64,000 bases of DNA from Bacteroidales bacterium (GTDB lineage Bacteria > Bacteroidota > Bacteroidia > Bacteroidales > P3). Position numbers and translations under genes: made by a program. This document shows positions 61,423 to 64,000 of this stretch, piece after piece. How positions within the stretch are numbered: the first letter of the stretch is position 1; every line of letters starts with the position of its first letter. The DNA lies in NCBI GenBank assembly GCA_016296345.1, contig JAEDJL010000003.1, positions 1-64,000 on the forward strand, written 5' to 3'. The notes beneath the pieces were generated by a model. It worked only from the letters and a program-made list of their open reading frames with translations, searched no databases and was not told the origin of the DNA.

Positions 61423-64000
61423 ATGAGACGTTGCTTTTTAATTTTACTTTGTCTGCTTTTGTCTGTGGGTTTGCAGGCTCAAAACAGCTTTCTTTTGCAA
61501 TATTGGTTAGACAGAGACTACTCCGATAGGCAAAGCATAGCATTTGAGGGCAATGGCTTGCAGGCAGAGTTGGATTTTGCAGACTTAAACGAAGGACTTC
61601 ACTCCTTAGACTTGCAGGTGCAAGACACAGGCGGTTGGTCTTCGCCCGCTTCTTTCACTTTTTTGAAGCTTAGCACAGCTTTGCAAGATGGAGAAGTGGC
61701 GAATGCTACCTATAAGTATTGGGTAGATAGAGACAGCACCGATTTTGTTTCGGGTTCTCTAAGCAATGGAACAATTTTGCTCGACCTTGCCGATTTGGAA
61801 ACAGGTTTGCATAGACTTAATGTGTTGGTTGAGCAAGCGGGAAGCCCTTCTTACGTTAATTGTTTCTCTTTTTTGAAAATCAACGACACGCTTTCTTCCT
61901 CCGGAGCGGGAGATTTGACTTATAAGTGTTGGTTTGATAATAATTTCGATTCTTTACAAAGTGGAAGTGTGGGAAATGGTGTTGTGCTGTTGGAGACTGC
62001 TTGGCTCGAAACAGGCATTCATACGGTGAATGTGATTGTTGAGCGTGGGGGAGTTGCTTCTTACATCAATAGTTATTCGTTTTTGAAACTCGATGAGTTG
62101 TTTTCGCAAGACGATATTACTTCGGCTACTTTTAAATATTGGTTTGACGGAGATATTGCTTCGGCTCAGAGTGGCAATGTTGCTGATGGGAATGTGCTTT
62201 TGGAGACTGCCGGGCTTGAAGCGGGCATTCATACGGTGAATGTGATTATTGAGTGTGGCGGAGTTACTTCTTACGTTAATAATTATTCGTTTTTGAAACT
62301 CAATGAGTTGTTTTCGCAAGACGGTATTGCTTTGGCAACTTATAAGTATTGGTTTGATGGTGATTTTGCTTCGGCTCAAAGTGGCAATGTTGCTGATGGG
62401 AATGTGCTTTTGGAGACTGCTGGGCTTGAAAGCGGGTTGCACACTATTGATGTGATTGTGGAAGTAAACGGTGTTCACTCTTTTGTTTCTTCTTATATGT
62501 TCTATAAGTTGGAAGATGTGCTTGCGGAAGGTGCAAACGGTGGGGCGTTGTCTTATAGTTATTGGTTCGATGAGGATTTTGCCGATAGAAGAACAGGTAC
62601 TTTAAGCAATGGAAATCTTATTCTTGAAACCGATTCTTTGCCTGCGGGTATTCATTATGTCAATATTCAGGTGAACAACTCTACTCCTTCGGCTTTGTCA
62701 AGGCATATCTTCTTTAAGGAGCCTTTGGGTGGTTTGGGTGTTTGCAAGTATGAGTATTGGTTGAATGATGACTTTTCTTCTCGCACTGCGGTAACGGTTA
62801 ATCCTCCTTCTGCGGACTATGAACTTGTTTCTCTTATGCCTATGGATACGGTGGCGTTCAATCCGATGTCGATGTACTTCGAACCGAACGAGGGAAGCCC
62901 TATTGTGTATGCTCAAAACAAGATTCACTTCCGTTTTTGGAACAATTTGGATTTCTTTTCCGACACTGTGAAGACGTATGTGGATATGATGGTTTCGCGT
63001 TTTGTGATTGCTGATACTATTGAGCGGAACACTACCGAACTAATCGCTACTCCTTCGGGCGAAGATATTCATTGGTTTATGTTACATTCAGAGATTGGGG
63101 ATTCTATTGCGTTTAAGGCAGACAAAGGTTGTGCTTTGCAGTTGTTTAATCCTGCGGGCGAGAGGGTTATGTCGTCTTCCGGTATTGATGTTTTGGATTG
63201 GAATAGTCTTACTTCTATGGAAAGCGGTTGGTATCACTTGGCTGTGTCTAATGGTTCGACAAATAATCCTAATTTAAACGTGTCTTATTTCCGTTTAGGC
63301 AAGTTTGATGTTGTGGATTATGACGTTGATAGAGTCGGAAACGGTGGTTACACAAATATAAACTATGTTGGAAATGGTTTTGATAGCCTTAACACTGTGA
63401 TGTACATAAATGCGTTGAACGATACTATCACTCACGTTCAAATAGGACACGAAACAAATAATCATACGAGTGTTTTGTTTAATTTCAGCGGAGCAGACAC
63501 AGGAGTTTATCGTGCTGTATTTGTGTTTAACGACTATGTACTGACAATAGACAGTGCTTTAACAATCGAAACTGCAAGAGATATTATCTTGACTTCAAAT
63601 GTAAGTTTCCCGGAAAGCTTTTTGAGAGGTTCAAAAGTAAAATACACTGTCACTATAACTAATACAGGAAATATGACAGCAAGTAATGTTCCTTTCTATA
63701 CTTATATAGGGACGCCAGGTCGTATAGATACTATAATGATGAGTGGAAATGTTTCCTTTATTCGTTATGGTGGATTGGATTTACCAAAAATTGATGAGGA
63801 TGTTTATTATGGAGATTTGCCTGAAAACGAAGGAAATGAAATAAGAAATTGGGCAAATAATTGGGATGAAGAACATGGAGATTTAGCACATTTCTTCCTT
63901 TCTGAAACTAACGATGAAGAAACCGGAGAAGAAGTAACAGTAAGAAGTAATTATCATTATATTACTCTTGCTCCTTACGAAACAAGAACTCTTGAATTGG
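61423..64000 (+). CDS. Large secreted repeat protein (partial, runs off the window)
   Basis: At least 859 residues, open to the last base. Signal peptide MRRCFLILLCLLLSVGLQAQ. Seven imperfect repeats of about 70 residues follow, each built as YWFDxDFxS...GN.LLET..L..G.H..NV....G...YV..YSFLKL. Repeats 4 and 5 are nearly identical in DNA. A DUF11-like segment LRGSKVKYTVTITNTGNMTA is near 740-760. This is a typical Bacteroidetes surface protein; a T9SS signal would be expected beyond the edge. Confidence 0.85.
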   Translation, partial: MRRCFLILLCLLLSVGLQAQNSFLLQYWLDRDYSDRQSIAFEGNGLQAELDFADLNEGLHSLDLQVQDTGGWSSPASFTFLKLSTALQDGEVANATYKYWVDRDSTDFVSGSLSNGTILLDLADLETGLHRLNVLVEQAGSPSYVNCFSFLKINDTLSSSGAGDLTYKCWFDNNFDSLQSGSVGNGVVLLETAWLETGIHTVNVIVERGGVASYINSYSFLKLDELFSQDDITSATFKYWFDGDIASAQSGNVADGNVLLETAGLEAGIHTVNVIIECGGVTSYVNNYSFLKLNELFSQDGIALATYKYWFDGDFASAQSGNVADGNVLLETAGLESGLHTIDVIVEVNGVHSFVSSYMFYKLEDVLAEGANGGALSYSYWFDEDFADRRTGTLSNGNLILETDSLPAGIHYVNIQVNNSTPSALSRHIFFKEPLGGLGVCKYEYWLNDDFSSRTAVTVNPPSADYELVSLMPMDTVAFNPMSMYFEPNEGSPIVYAQNKIHFRFWNNLDFFSDTVKTYVDMMVSRFVIADTIERNTTELIATPSGEDIHWFMLHSEIGDSIAFKADKGCALQLFNPAGERVMSSSGIDVLDWNSLTSMESGWYHLAVSNGSTNNPNLNVSYFRLGKFDVVDYDVDRVGNGGYTNINYVGNGFDSLNTVMYINALNDTITHVQIGHETNNHTSVLFNFSGADTGVYRAVFVFNDYVLTIDSALTIETARDIILTSNVSFPESFLRGSKVKYTVTITNTGNMTASNVPFYTYIGTPGRIDTIMMSGNVSFIRYGGLDLPKIDEDVYYGDLPENEGNEIRNWANNWDEEHGDLAHFFLSETNDEETGEEVTVRSNYHYITLAPYETRTLEL

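Overview
The window looks like a chromosome segment of an anaerobic Bacteroidetes, most likely order Bacteroidales. Supporting signs are TAnnTTTG promoter boxes in front of many genes and both tRNAs, no obvious Shine-Dalgarno sites, two TonB-dependent receptors, type IX secretion (T9SS) sorting domains, an outer-membrane OmpA/TPR/beta-propeller protein of the PorE type, and lysine 5,6-aminomutase with methylmalonyl-CoA mutase. No rRNA, CRISPR array, prophage or transposase gene was seen.

Layout. 0.1-5.7 kb: methylmalonyl-CoA mutase small subunit, a secreted TPR protein, tsaB-trmB, tRNA-Leu(GAG) and a YciO/Sua5-type protein. 5.7-9.8 kb: a second TPR protein, then a complete DpnII-type GATC restriction-modification operon. 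9.9-15.2 kb: a metal-binding HMA protein with a TonB receptor, a nitrilase-family amidase, a leucine-rich-repeat protein and ribF. 15.3-23 kb: an operon of PorE-like protein, PhoH, a 1395-residue T9SS cargo and RNase H. 23-29.4 kb: thioesterase, holA, a second TonB receptor, and pabC/pabB divergent from pabA. 29.5-33.9 kb: a lysine-fermentation operon (kamD, kamE, CoA-transferase beta subunit, MaoC hydratase, FabG-like reductase). 34-47 kb: outer-membrane and secreted proteins, mutL, a 2-hydroxyacid dehydrogenase, efp, DPP IV, tilS, an M28 peptidase and tRNA(CAU). 47-58.3 kb: dnaA, yigZ, sufS, pyrE, NUDIX, lysC, then ftsX-DUF3098-uppP-truB and trkH. 58.3-64 kb: a membrane AraC regulator, a structured RNA region, a beta-helix protein and the start of a large repeat-bearing surface protein running off the end.

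Two signals run across the whole window. (1) Short arrays, usually of four units, of a 13-nt palindrome AAAACG-S-CGTTTT at an exact 21-bp period. Nine clear arrays are intergenic and two lie in frame inside genes (the T9SS cargo and tilS). Because 21 bp is two helical turns and seven codons, the family can present stacked binding sites and also insert in genes without a frameshift. (2) GATC is almost absent: about 16 sites found by eye in 64 kb, where base composition predicts over 200. This fits the DpnII-type system encoded here.

The other main leads are a rod-shaped structured RNA at 60160-60310 with a possible terminator/antiterminator switch, a candidate minus-strand small RNA at 58291-58416, a one-base poly-T frameshift in the M28 peptidase signal peptide, and a lysine operon using (R)-specific beta-oxidation enzymes with no CoA-transferase alpha subunit beside it.
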